From Tuctoria greenei (Eukaryota; Streptophyta; Magnoliopsida; Poales; Poaceae): DNA of 64,000 nucleotides. The stretch lies in the NCBI GenBank assembly GCA_036927565.1, contig JAYESD010000001.1:264751560-264815559 (forward strand), written 5' to 3'. The notes below the pieces were generated by a model that saw nothing but the letters and a program-made list of their open reading frames with translations, was not told the origin of the DNA and ran no database searches. Shown here one piece after another: positions 31,446 to 41,760 of the stretch. Each line of letters opens with the position of its first letter. The first letter of the stretch is position 1. The position numbers and the translations under genes are program-made.

Positions 31446-32199
31446 GCTTCGAAGATCGCAGGACGAAGATGATGCGTAGACGAAGTGGATGGCACAGCGG
31501 TCCTCCAATGGCACGACGACGACGACGATCTCTGGCGGATGATGCACCCTCCTATCCTTCTTCTCTTTTCTTCTCCTTTTTTTCTTCTCCTGGCGGCGCC
31601 TCTGGTCTTTTTTTTTTTTTTTTCTACCGACGCTAGGGCTTCTGGCGGCTAGGGTTTTGGGGCTGCGGCGATTTCTGTCGACAAAAACTATGGAGCCTCG
31701 GTCGTTTATATAGGCGGCGGGCAAAACGCGTACGACCGAGCTAGGACAGAGTCCCGATCGGCTACGGCGCTCGGCCCTGGGCGAGCGGCACCCGGCCGAC
31801 TAGACTACGGGTGCGGGGCCAGCGCAGAGCGGCACGGCTGTTGGGGCCGCGGGGGCACGCGCGGCGCTAGGGCGCACGAGGTGGGCCAGCTCGGTGCCGG
31901 TTGGGCACTATTTTCCCGGAAAGTTCCGGGGGTGAAGCAAAGCTTCCCCCGGAAACTTCCGGAAGTTTTTGGAATCTTTTTTTCTTTCTTTAGGTTTCAC
32001 ATATTTTTTCTATATATGTTATTGTTATTTTTATATTTGTTCTCTAATACATGTTTTATATTATTATTTTCTTTTTTTTCTTTTGCTACACATATCTTGT
32101 ATATGTATGTTTTATGTTTTATTATTTTTCCTTTATTCTACTAATGTTTAATGCATGAACATGTATGCAATGCATGATGCAAAAATTGAGGGTGTTACA
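31446..32199 (-). repeat. Chromo-1 5' LTR, outer part (U3 and promoter)
   Basis: Starts with the repeated GCTTC target and continues the LTR to GGGTGTTACA at 32199. The TATA box is at 31712-31705 on the - strand. It is followed by the TGTCC duplication and Sire-1. Confidence 0.93.
31919..31979 (-). promoter_or_regulatory. Phased heat-shock elements and hairpin in the Chromo-1 5' LTR promoter
   Basis: GAAnnTTC dimer at 31919-31926. GAA, TTC, GAA, TTT, GAA, TTT units follow every 5 bp from 31952, giving a perfect trimer at 31952-31964 inside the 16-bp palindrome AAACTTCCGGAAGTTT. Between them an inverted repeat at 31924-31954 has 13 paired bases, a 2-nt bulge and an AAA loop. The block is about 240 bp upstream of TATA. 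Confidence 0.68.
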
Positions 32200-32204
32200 T
32201 GTCC

Positions 32205-32581
32205 TCTCCTTCAACCCCTCCATCTCCAAAAATCGAGAAATTTCGGTAAAATTTCCTCCCAAACCCTAGGAATCTTGATTTCCTTCGTTGTTGATCAAAT
32301 AGCTTAGTTCATTTCACCTAATACATGCTTCCTTGATGTATTACATTGATGTTGAGCTATTTTTGCATTGAGCAACACCATTGATCATCTAGTTAGGATT
32401 TGAGGTGATGGACACCGGACTAGTCTGGTCCATGTACGGACAAGTCCGGTCACTCGCACTAGTCTGTACCTGTACAGCGGAGAAGTCCAATTTTTGACTG
32501 AACTCCCTAGTTTCCCATTCCTCAATGCAATTCCTTGTCATCAATTCTCATCCATACCTTGTGTAATCCATTCTCAGGACA
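32205..32581 (+). other. Sire-1 spacer, right half, with palindromes and possible splice acceptor
   Basis: Non-coding. Four members of the palindrome family start at 32416, 32437, 32455 and 32478. CCATTCTCAG|G at about 32568-32578 lies 4 bp before the ATG of the envelope-like gene and looks like a 3' splice site. Confidence 0.55.
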
Positions 32582-34158
32582 ATGTCGAGCTCCAACGACG
32601 AGATCTCCGATATCTCTGATTTTGAGGCTGAGATGGACCAAGAAGCCTTACTTCGGCTCTCGACGGGCCAAGGCAAGAAGCGCCAAGGGCGCCCATCCGA
32701 GCCGGTACCTTCTCCACCTCAGGCTCGACGCAAGATTTTTGCAAAGAAGCCTGTCTCCAAGGCTTTAGCAGGTGCTGGCCCTAGCTCGACGGCTGTTCGC
32801 CAAGCTAAGGGCAAGGGCAAAGGGATTGCCACGTGCCCAATCGGCCCTCTCAAGATGACAGCTCCAAAGAAAGGGACTCAGGACCCCTCTGAGGAGAGGT
32901 TCAATGGCAGGGGAAGCGACACAGCTTCCAAATTCAGAAATGTGGACTGCTACAGCCGGTCCAAGAAGGCAACCGATGGAAGATTCTGGAGCAACTTCTA
33001 TGCGGACTTCTATAAGTCTGTGTACCTCACAATGAAGACTCCAGTGGTGCGCAGCCAATGGATTGATTGGGCGCACTTTGAAAGGAAGAGCTGCTCAGCC
33101 TTTGATGAGGTAGTTCAGGCATTGGAGAAGCATGGATTGAAGGATCTGTTTGCCTTCAGGTGCAATTGGAACGACGAAGTCATTGCTCAGTTCTATGCTA
33201 CATGCTACTTTGCAAGTGATGAGGAAGAGCGGGTGACTTGGATGACTCATGGATCCAAGTACACCATTACCTATGACAAGTTTGCAAGGCTGCTACATCT
33301 TGAGAGCTCCAAGAGCGATAACTTGATCATTCACAACATAGGTGTCCTTGAGAAGGACAAAATGAAGTTTCTTGATGACACCCGCTCGACTTTCAACCCT
33401 CCTTCCACCAAGAATATGAAGCTATTATTTGTGGTCCTCAATAGGGTCCTGAGGAAGACTATTGCCCCGAAGGATGGGGATGCAGGGGGTGTTCAAGGCT
33501 ATCTCGGGACACTGATGAAGGTGATAAGCAAATACAGGAAGTTTGATGTCTTTGACTACATGTGGAATGACATGGTCAACATCTCCTGCACTCCGAACAG
33601 ATCCTGTGGCTATGCACCTTACTTGATGTTCATGATTGAGAAGGTCACAGGGATCGAGTTTGTGAAGGATATGATGTGGAGCACACTCCATTGAGGCCCC
33701 AGAAGCCTCCCCGAGTCTCTATCCAAGTTGCCCCTTCTCCTACATCCAGTGAAGAAGCTCTGAGGAGAGCTATAGGAGATGCAAGGGCTGCCCCCTCCAC
33801 TAGGGACCCTCCCAAAAAAGGGTCTCCTAGTGGAATCCTGAAGTACCTTGCAGCAATCTTTGCCTCATGCAAGAAGGCCGAAGTGAATACTCACAAGCTG
33901 AACAAGGCGAGGACGATAGATATTAGATATGTCAAAGAAAATGTCAAGCATATTTGCCAGAAGCTAGAGATCGATCCCATTGGATTCCTAGCCATCTCTG
34001 ACAATTCAACCTCAGATTTCACCAAGCTCAAGCCTTTGACTCCCTCCGAGCTTTCTTACTTTGGCATTGGGGGTACTTTGAGTGGATCTGCTCCTCCTCC
34101 TCCTCCTCAGCCCGAGAATGAAGATGAAGATGATGAGAGGACCGATAGCGAGGATTGA
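32582..34158 (+). pseudogene. Sire-1 envelope-like / 'putative plant transposon protein' gene, one frameshift
   Basis: The ATG at 32582 starts 370 codons: an acidic then basic low-complexity N-terminus (about 110 residues), followed by a globular region (FWSNFYADFYKSVYLTM, WIDWAHFERKSCSAFDEV, FAFRCNWNDEVIAQFYATCYF, YDKFARLLHL). This resembles the plant domain annotated as putative plant transposon protein that is common in envelope-like ORFs of grass Sireviruses. A one-base loss near 33668-33675 shifts the frame. The second part (EHTPLRPQKPPRVS to an acidic tail rich in Pro, Glu and Asp) continues to a TGA at 34156-34158. I see no clear signal peptide or transmembrane helix, so an envelope role is not supported by this copy. 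The function is unknown. Confidence 0.75.
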
Positions 34159-34630
34159 AGATCTTAGATCCCTCCTCTCCTTCTTTTTGGTGTCTTGATG
34201 CCAAAGGGGGAGACATTGAGGGGGAGTCACTAGGTCTTAGATGTAGGTTGAGAGATGAGAGCTTCATTTATGCATCTTTTTGTCTCTTTTGGGTTGTAAG
34301 ACTTCATATTATGCTCTTTTGATACTTTTGGTCTTGTGATGCGATACTATGAACTATTTATGCTCATATTTATGAAATATGTGATTTTTCTCTAAAATTG
34401 ACATATATGCTTGTTATTGATATGTTGATGTCAATTATTTCACTGTCATCATGATTACTGCTCACACTCACTTAGTCTTACATCCCACCATAAAGAGTGC
34501 ACATATGCCTTATGTTGTCATTGCTAAATGTGTTTCAAGCTCATATATGCACACTTTATGATAATCTCAAATTTTATCATACTTTGTGAATTCTCAATTG
34601 GTTGTCATCAATCACCAAAAAGGGGGAGAT
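34159..34630 (+). other. Sire-1 3' untranslated region with polypurine tracts
   Basis: No gene. Purine tracts AAAGGGGGAGA at about 34203-34213, GAGGGGGAG at about 34218 and AAAAAGGGGGAGAT at 34617-34630, the last abutting the 3' LTR, repeat the multi-tract pattern of Sireviruses. Confidence 0.8.
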
Positions 34631-36168
34631 TGAAAGTGCATCTAGGCATCCCTTGTGGGTTTTGGTTGATTTATGACAAACAAATGAGATCCTAACCACA
34701 CTATTGAGATGAGCGCAGGTTTAATGAAAGAATGGAGAAAGCGCCAAAAAGAAAGGAGAATGAGGATCAATTCGAAAAAGAGCTCAAGAGCTGAATAGAA
34801 TATATCATTGTGTTTGGAGTGTGTTGGTGTAACACATCGCAAGAGCTCAAGCACAAAAAATCCTCACACACTTCACATTTCACAAGAAAAACGGACTAGT
34901 TTGATATATACCGGACTAGTCCGATATCCTCTCTGTATAGGTTCAGACAAGTCCTGCCAGTGCAGACTTGTCCGCACCGGACTAGTCCGATAATGTCCGG
35001 ACTAGTCCGATAATGCCTCTGACTAAAAACGGACTAGTCCTCCCTTGTGCGGACTAATCCTCCATTATTCACATTTCCACAAAATCGGACAAGTCCGAAA
35101 TCACCACGGACTAGTTCGATAACATCTCTGACTAAAATCGGACAAGTCCTATAATGCGGACATGTCCCAATTCACTAGGGAGATCACCACATCCGGACTT
35201 GTCCAAAAATAAATGGACTAGTCCGAAGTTTTCCAGAGCCTAAATCGGACTAGTCCGCCATAAGATGGACAAGTCCGATCTTCCTGAGAACTTAGGGTTT
35301 CCTACACGCCGCACACCGGACTAGTCCGGAATCCACCACGGACTAGTCCAGACCCTCGAAACCCTAATGGTAACTTTTTGAAACACCATATAAATAGATG
35401 TGCACGGCCTTACTTTCAACCCTCTCGACTCCCAGCACCGTCACACCCTCCAAGAGCTTAGAAAACACATCTCTCCACACAATCCAATGCAAGAAAGATC
35501 AAATCCTTGAGGATTCATCTTGGATCAAAGGAGAGACACGATTCACATGTTTGAGCTCTTGGGTTTGATCTCTAACACACTCCTGTTGTTTCATTGTTGA
35601 TCTTAAGAGTGTGTTCTTGGTGGTGTTCGATTTGTAATCTTGGGGAGCCCTCAACTTGTGAGAAGGCCCCTTGAACTTGGTGATTTACCCTTTGTGAGAG
35701 TGAAAGAAGAATTGGCCTTTGTGGTGATTCGACGACGTTAGGGTCAGTGAAGAGTCAGTCCTTTCGTGGGCTCCTCAACGTGGATGTAGGTTGCCTCTGT
35801 GGGAACCGAACCACGGGATAAAAATCGTGGGTCTTTACTTTGTGCATTTTGTTCTTAATTTTCATAGTACATTCTAGGGTTTTGTCAATCTTGCATAACC
35901 TACGTTAAAACTTTGAAACAAGAATTGGTTTGCATTATACTTAGCTTCATTGACCCAATACTTGCAAGTTACATACTATATTCCGCTGCGTACTATGCTT
36001 GTATTGAAATCATTGATCGAACTTGATCAATCTAGGCTGCACGCACCGGACTAGTCTGCACTCTACCGGACTAGTTTGATATCTCGGGATTTGATCAGTT
36101 TGTTAAGTGTTGTAGGTTCCAACTAAAATTCAGAAAGGCCTATTCACCCCCCCTCTAGGCCACATTCA
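34631..36168 (+). repeat. Sire-1 3' LTR (1538 bp)
   Basis: Begins TGAAAGTGCATCTAGG and ends GCCACATTCA. U3 holds the palindrome array, the TATA box TATAAATA is at 35389-35396, a pair of palindromes lies near 36047-36080, and the C-rich U5 hairpin is at 36137-36161. The solo LTR at 41761 is the same family. Confidence 0.93.
34892..35352 (+). promoter_or_regulatory. Paired-palindrome array in the Sire-1 U3
   Basis: About twenty copies of CGGAC(T/A)AGTCCG or close variants. Examples of start pairs are 34892/34912, 34944/34963, 34978/34998, 35030/35050 and 35086/35107: mostly 19-21 bp within a pair and 32-36 bp between pairs. The array ends about 35 bp before TATA. Palindromic repeats in Sirevirus LTRs have been described in the literature; the exact pairing is read here. 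Confidence 0.85.
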
Positions 36169-37240
36169 GTTACCGGTTAGGAGCTCATAAGACGTCTTCT
36201 TAAGTACGCGGTGAAGATATAATCGGTTTATGGCATGGCAAGCGGTGTTAACCTCTTTCGCCCAAAACCGGTCCGACGTCTTGTACTCATCAAGCATGGT
36301 TCTTGACATATCAATTAGAGTTCTATTCTTCCTCTCGGCCACCCCATTTTGTTGAGGCGAGTAGGGGGCCGAGAACTCATGCTTGATGCCTTCTTCATCC
36401 AAAAACTCTTCAACTTGAGTATTCTTGAATTCGGTGCCGTTGTCACTCCTTATGGTCTTGATACTTAAGAAGAACTCATGTTGAGCTCTCTTTAAGTATT
36501 TCTATATGACACCTCGAGTCTCACTCTTATCATGCAATAAGAATACCCAAGTGAAACGTGAAAAAATCATCAACAATAACAAGACTGTATTTGTTACCGC
36601 CAATACTTATGTAGGTGATTGGACCCAAGAGATCCTTGTGTAGAAGTTCCAATGGTCTAGTTGTCGTCATAATGTTCTTGTATGGATGTGGAGCTCCAAC
36701 TTGCTTTCTGGCTTGACATGCGCTACATGGCTTATCCTTTTCAAACACAACATTCTTTAAACCACGGATGTGCTCGCCCTTAAGGAGTTTTTGCAAGTTT
36801 CTCATCCCAACATGGGCTAGTCTTTTATGCCAAAGCCATCCCATGTTAGTTTTTGCAATTAAGCATGTATCAAGTTGGGCTTTATCCGCGGAGAAATCCA
36901 CAAGATAGAGCTTTACCTTGAGTACACCCTTGAAGGAAATTGAGTCATTGCTTCTCCTTGTGACGGTCACACCCTCATTAGTGAATAAACAATTATAACC
37001 TTTGTCACATAGTTGTGAATCAACATGTAAAACATTTGAAAGTGTGTGATTAGGGGATATAGCAATTTTATCGGTGCCAAGGATTTTTCCTTGGCTATTG
37101 TCCCCAAAATAGATTCATTCACTTGGATCTTCATTTAGCTCATACTCCACAAACATCTTCCTCTATCCGGTGATATGATTAGTGCACCCGCTATCAAGAG
37201 CCCATTTGGTTTCACCGGAGGAGTATGCCTACAAGAAAGA
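36169..37240 (-). pseudogene. Sire-2 protease and integrase (truncated by Sire-1)
   Basis: The protease region near 37100-37220 reads KWALDSGCTNHITG followed by a stop. Then come the pre-integrase zinc region GWLWHKRLAHVGMRNLQ and CSACQARKQ, the core with LHKDLLGPI and LVIVDDF, a frameshift near 36560, then TIRSDNGTEFKN and FSAPYSPQQNGVAERKNR, ending at SYELLTGN where Sire-1 is inserted. The D, D and E motifs are all present but in different frames. Confidence 0.88.
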
Positions 37241-37241
37241 T

Positions 37242-39535
37242 TTATGTCTTGGCTTTAGGTACCCAAGCGGTGTTGGGTCCTTTGATGTTAGTCAAGAGGC
37301 ACTTGGGCACCCACACACAAGGTTTAGGACTCTTGCAGTGTGGTCCAACATACCTAGCATAGGCCTTTCCAAACTTGTTCCTCAATAAAACATATGATGC
37401 ATCAAAATCATGGAACAAGGGATGATGCTCTTTCTTAGGCATTTTAGGAGATGTAGCGATGTTCTTTCCCTTATTGTTGTATGAACCTCTCTTGACAAAA
37501 ACAATCAAGTATTTGCCATTCTTTGGAGTTTTGGCGTTTTGCCTCATCTCCCTAGAATAACCAAGACCATTCTTGACAAGGGGATGTCTTGTGTTGGTGT
37601 ATGAACTACGTGCATATGCCCTCTTCTCCTTGTCAAAGATGACACCCTTTGGTGCTTGATTGGTTTGTGCCAACTTGAGCTCATATTTAAGTTTCATAAT
37701 CAAGTTTGAGCATTTGCAAGGTTGAGGCGCTTCAGATTTGACATTTGTAGAAGGTGAGCTTGTAGAGGAATAAGGGACATTGACCTAGAGAGACTTCACT
37801 TGTGTTTCAAGGATCTTGTTAGCTTGTGTCAAACTAAGAAGTTCATCCTTGAGCACAATTGTAGTGTTATCAAGGTTTGAGCAAGTTTCCTTGCTCAAAG
37901 CGAGTTCACGTTCAAGCGCCTTGCTTCTTTCTCTTTCAATATCCAAGAGCTCCTCAACCTCTTGAAATCTCTCCTTTTGTTGGATGAGCATGTCCTCTTA
38001 ACGGTTGATGAGCTCTTCCTTGTTAAATATCTCATCTGTCAACAACCTCAATCTTTTCAAGGTACTTTTACTCATATCCTTAAGCATGTGTTCATTCTCA
38101 CTACTTTTATCAAAATCATCATGCGAGGAAATTGAAGAGGAGGATTTAGATTTAACCTTATTTCTTCCCTCCTTGGCCATGAGGCAAGTTGGCCTTGATT
38201 TCTCCAAGTTGGGGAAGAGCTTGTTCTCCGCGGTTGTCTTCTTCATGGCAATGGTTGCTATCTTCTCCTCTTCATCGGATGAGGATTCCTCATTTGAATC
38301 CCACTCCTTTCCAAGGTGGTCATCCCCAATTGCTTCTTCTTCTTGAAGTACTTCTTCTCTTTAGACTTGCCCTCCTTCTTCTTCTTGTTTTCCTCATGTG
38401 GGCAATCCACAATGAAGTGGCCATACTCCCCACAATTGTAGCAAGCCCTCTTTGATCTTGTCTTGGGCTTGTCTTTGCTCTTCTTTTCATTATGGTATCT
38501 CCCCCTCCTTCTTCTAAACATCTTATTGAAGTTGTTGATGAGGAGTGTCTCTTCCTCATCGGTGTCGGGGCTCTCTTCATCACTCTATTCCTTTTCTTAT
38601 GATCTTGAGGATGTTGCCTTGAATGCAACATCTCTTTTCTTGGAGGAGGAGAGCTTTTGTAGATCATTGTAGAACATAGCTTCTTGCTTCATCATCTCAT
38701 GGTTGATAATTCTCCCAAGCACTTCTCTGGGAGTCATCTTGTGAAAACCCGAACTCTCACGAATTAGTGAGCAAAGAGTGACATTTTGAGGCATGAATGC
38801 TCGAATCATCCTCTTTACCACCTCATGGTCGGTCCACCGGGTGCTTCCATAAGACCGACTCTTGTTGATGAGAGTCTTGAGGCGGTCGTACATGTCTTGG
38901 GGGGACTCACCATCCATGATGGTGAACCTCCCAAGCTCTCCTTCGATCATCTCGATCTTCGCCTCCCTAATGACACGGTTGCCCTCATGCACTGTCTTGA
39001 GAGTGTCCCATATCTCCTTGGCAACCTCCAACCCTTCAATGCGGTTGAAGTCTTCTCCAGTCAATGAGGAGGTAATCACTCCAACGGCTTGAGCATTGCG
39101 ATGGAGAAGGATGGCTTGCTCCGGAGTGATGTCTTCCTCATTCTTGGGAAGATGTACACTTGTCATAAATATTTGCCAAAAACTAGGGTTTAAGAAAATG
39201 AGATGCATCTTCATATTATGCTTCCACATAGAGTAATCATTTCCATCAAAATAGGGAGGTTTGCCAATGGGAATAGATAAATAGTGATTGCTTGCGGTAA
39301 GTTGCTCATAGTTGTAAGGATACCGGGAGTAGTCGTGTGAACTACTCCCATTGTCGATGTTGATTGAAGCAATTGGCTTGATCTCCTTCTTGGGCACATT
39401 GAGCTTCTCACGAAGCCAGTCCTTGAGCATACGAACTTCTTCGTCGTCATTTGGATCATCTTGAAGAACATCGACGTTATTCGTCTTGGTATCATCAACA
39501 ATCACAGGAATCCCATTGTCACCCCTTACAGCCAT
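37242..39535 (-). pseudogene. Sire-2 gag
   Basis: The ATG at 39535 begins MAVRGDNGIPVIVDD. The UBN2-type gag domain follows (GKPPYFDGNDYSMWKHNMK, TLINKSRSYGSTRWTDHEVV). The frame breaks near 38590. The CCHC knuckle is CYNCGEYGHFIVDC near 38395-38440 in a basic context, then a coiled coil near 37785-37990 (ERFQEVEELLDIERERSKAL) and a C-terminal region with WVPKCLLTN just before the protease. At least three frame changes or stops separate these pieces. Confidence 0.87.
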
Positions 39536-39573
39536 TACTTCTCCGAGTTGTTAGACTCTTGGTGGAGAAGCCT

Positions 39574-39587
39574 GCTCTGATACCAAT
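39574..39587 (-). other. Sire-2 primer binding site
   Basis: On the - strand TTGGTATCAGAGCA follows the LTR end, matching initiator-Met tRNA. Confidence 0.88.
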
Positions 39588-41013
39588 TGAAAGTCGCCTA
39601 GAGGGGGGTGAATAGGCAATAAGACCTGAAATGACTTAATCAAACGAGATTAAACTCCTGAGGCCGGGCTTGTCTGGACAGGGCTTAGTCCGCTCAGCAC
39701 AGAGTGAAAACCTAAAAACTTGGTTTCTACAAGTTATTTGTGGAATTTAAGTTCACTGAAGAGGTAAGCAATGTGTGGTAACCTAGTAAAACTTAGATTG
39801 TGAAGTTAAATCACTAAGGTTACAAGATTTCAACAAAGATCAAAGTGAAGAGCAATATGAACAATAAGAACACTAATAGCAATGCTAGTGATTATGAAAT
39901 GTAAAATGACAAGTGAGACAAGATTTATCCCATGATTCAGCTCCACGAAGAAGCCTACATCACGTTGAGAAGTCCACACAAGGATCGGGTCTCACTTGAC
40001 CCTTCTCTCACTAAGCCACCACAATGGCCGGCTTGGTTTCCACTATATCAATGGGTAATCACCAAGTTTGATTGGGGCTGCTCACAAGTTGATGCTCCCA
40101 CAAATCTATACAATGAGGAGCAAAGCTCAACTCACACAAGCCACAAAACACAACATAATGTGCAAAGAGATCAAACCGAGAGTCAAAGCGCGATGATCTT
40201 TCTTCACTCTCCTTCCCAAACCCTAATCTCTTTAAGTTTTGGTCTTAGAGGGCTAGTAGGATGAGTGGAAGGCTTTGTAAGACTCTAGGTCACTTGTGGC
40301 GGCGCTAGGGTTCAAGAGTTATCAAATAGGGGTCGGGGTCCCCTTTTTATAGGGGTCCCAACATCTAACCGTTGCCAGACAAACCCGGACTAGTCCAGCC
40401 CTGTGCCACGGACTAGTATGGCCTTACAAGACCACTGACAATTTCACGTCATCGATCAATAAAACAGATGACGTGTGTGCCAACGTTTGAATTTTAAACG
40501 ACCACTGACAATACGGACTAGTCCGGTTCAAAACGAACTAGTACGAAGAAGGACAGAAGGTTTGGTCGGTCCCAAAACGGACACAACTGTGTATGGATGG
40601 ACTAGTCTGGCCATAGGGGCAGACTAGTTCAACCCTCTAGGGTTTTCTCTCGGTTTATCTCACTAAGTCTCGAACGGACTAGTCCGTACCACACCGTACA
40701 AGTCCAAACTTTTCTAGAGAGCTTTGGTCCGTTCTAAAATGCACAAGTCCGATCTACTGGGACTTAGCTCCAACTCCACGAAGGGAAGAATGTACTAGTC
40801 CGTATCCGTACGGACAAGTCCGATCTACTCCAGAGACCTTTAGTCCACCCCAAAGCGGACTTCTCTGACTGGTCGGACTAGTTCGACCTCCTAGGGTTTT
40901 TCCTCATTTTGGCTTCTCGCTTAGGTTTTTCTCCCAACCACCACTTTGAGCCCTCTAGTATGATCTCAATGCACACGATACATCCACCCTCACACATGAT
41001 ACAGCTCACTTCA
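39588..41013 (-). repeat. Sire-2 5' LTR (about 1426 bp)
   Basis: The + strand start TGAAAGTCGCCTAGAGGGGGG is the complement of the Sirevirus U5 end. The outer end is placed at CACTTCA (41013), before sequence recognisable as Tat-C; this edge is uncertain by some tens of bases. The TATA box is TATAAAAA at 40351-40344 on the - strand. Degenerate palindrome pairs lie upstream of it, for example 40514/40534, 40578/40598 and 40386/40409. Confidence 0.82.
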
Positions 41014-41760
41014 GATCAATACCATAGAAACCCGAAGTTGGCAGTCCCGGTGGCCTTGTTACCATGGCGTCCACCAAGGATCGTCTAAAGGAAGCTCCGA
41101 GCAACCTAGCGCACAAGATCCAGAATCTCAAGTCAGTCCCGACGCATGGATCTCAGTGGTTCGGGACTACTTGAAAGAAAATATCCTTCCTGAAGATGGT
41201 GCTTCCACGAACGGATTGTCGGATTGGCTAAAAGATACACGTTGGTACAAGGGGATCTCTTTCGACATGGCACCAACGACATCCTATTGCGGTGCATTTC
41301 CCGAGAAGAAGGCTGCTAGCTACTCGCAAAGATCCATGGAGACGAGTGTGAAAATATCGCATCATCACGCACGCTGGTCGGTAAGGCCTTTCGGCATGGT
41401 TTTTACTGGCCTATAGCTCTCCAGGATGCAGTCGAGCTGGTAAAGAGATGTGAAACGTGCCAGTTCCATGCAAAGCAGATCCACACATCAGTGCAGTCAC
41501 TGCAAATGATTCCCCCCTCAAGGTCATTCGCTATGTGGGGGATGGATATTTTGGGACCTTTCCTAAAATATGGCTGAGGGTTCCGTTTCTTCTATGTCTC
41601 CATCCACAAGTTCACAAAGTGGCCGGAAGAAACTCCAGTTGTGACAATCACCAAGCAGACAACTATCAAGTTCTTTAAGTCCATAGTCTGCAGATTTGGA
41701 GTTCCAAACAGAATTATCACTGATGATGGGACCAAATTCACCAGTGCAACATTTCAAGAG
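41014..41760 (+). pseudogene. Tat-C integrase, first part (diverged)
   Basis: Aligns by eye to Tat-A 3430-4170, with recognisable pieces VALLPWRPPR, WISVVRDYLKENILPEDG, FRHGFYWPIALQDAVELVKRCETCQFHAKQ and GMDILGPF, and the ITDDGT motif near 41717. Frames change several times. It is clearly an older relative of Tat-A/B, with many more substitutions. It is cut at 41760 by a solo LTR and continues at 43319. The upstream part of Tat-C is beyond Sire-2, off the window. Confidence 0.85.

Larger units (their letters stand above)
11722..32199 (-). mobile_element. Chromo-1: Ty3/gypsy chromovirus (Tekay/Del type), split by Sire-3
   Basis: Flanked by the 5-bp direct repeat TGTCC (11717-11721, 32200-32204). 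Both LTRs begin TGTGACACCC and end GGGTGTTACA on the + strand and are about 2.6 kb. The internal region 14338-19126 holds gag, protease, RT, RNase H, integrase and a chromodomain on the - strand, so the right LTR is the 5' LTR. Very long LTRs, an initiator-Met tRNA primer site and a C-terminal chromodomain fit the Tekay/Del/RIRE3 clade. Without Sire-3 the element is about 10 kb. Confidence 0.94.
32200..36168 (+). mobile_element. Sire-1, second visible fragment: spacer, envelope-like gene, 3' LTR
   Basis: Resumes after the TGTCC duplication of Chromo-1. The order is spacer, envelope-like ORF, polypurine tract and 3' LTR ending at 36168. It is inserted in the integrase of Sire-2; the next bases GTTAC (36169-36173) are the expected target duplication. 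An envelope-like gene after pol is a mark of a subset of Sireviruses. Confidence 0.92.
36169..41013 (-). mobile_element. Sire-2: Ty1/copia Sirevirus-type element, 5' half
   Basis: On the - strand it holds the 5' LTR (39588-41013), a Met-tRNA primer site, gag, protease and integrase up to the Sire-1 insertion at 36168/36169. RT, RNase H and the 3' LTR are off the window to the left. At its right end it abuts Tat-C integrase sequence; the next bases GATCA are the likely target duplication, not verifiable here. Confidence 0.9.

Noticed and set aside
31606..31623. Long T run near the Chromo-1 promoter as a Pol III terminator or assembly gap
   Set aside because: The other Chromo-1 LTR has a shorter T run at the same place; simple homopolymer growth is sufficient. 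There is no A/B-box gene nearby.
32582..34158. True viral-type envelope protein
   Set aside because: No clear signal peptide, transmembrane helix or cleavage site is seen; only the position after pol and the plant-transposon-protein-like core support the name envelope-like.
34012..34267. - strand ORFs over the end of the envelope-like gene
   Set aside because: Shadows of the acidic Pro/Glu tail on the + strand.
39932..40264. 110-codon + strand ORF in the Sire-2 LTR
   Set aside because: Within LTR sequence and opposite to element transcription; no domain or second copy in support.
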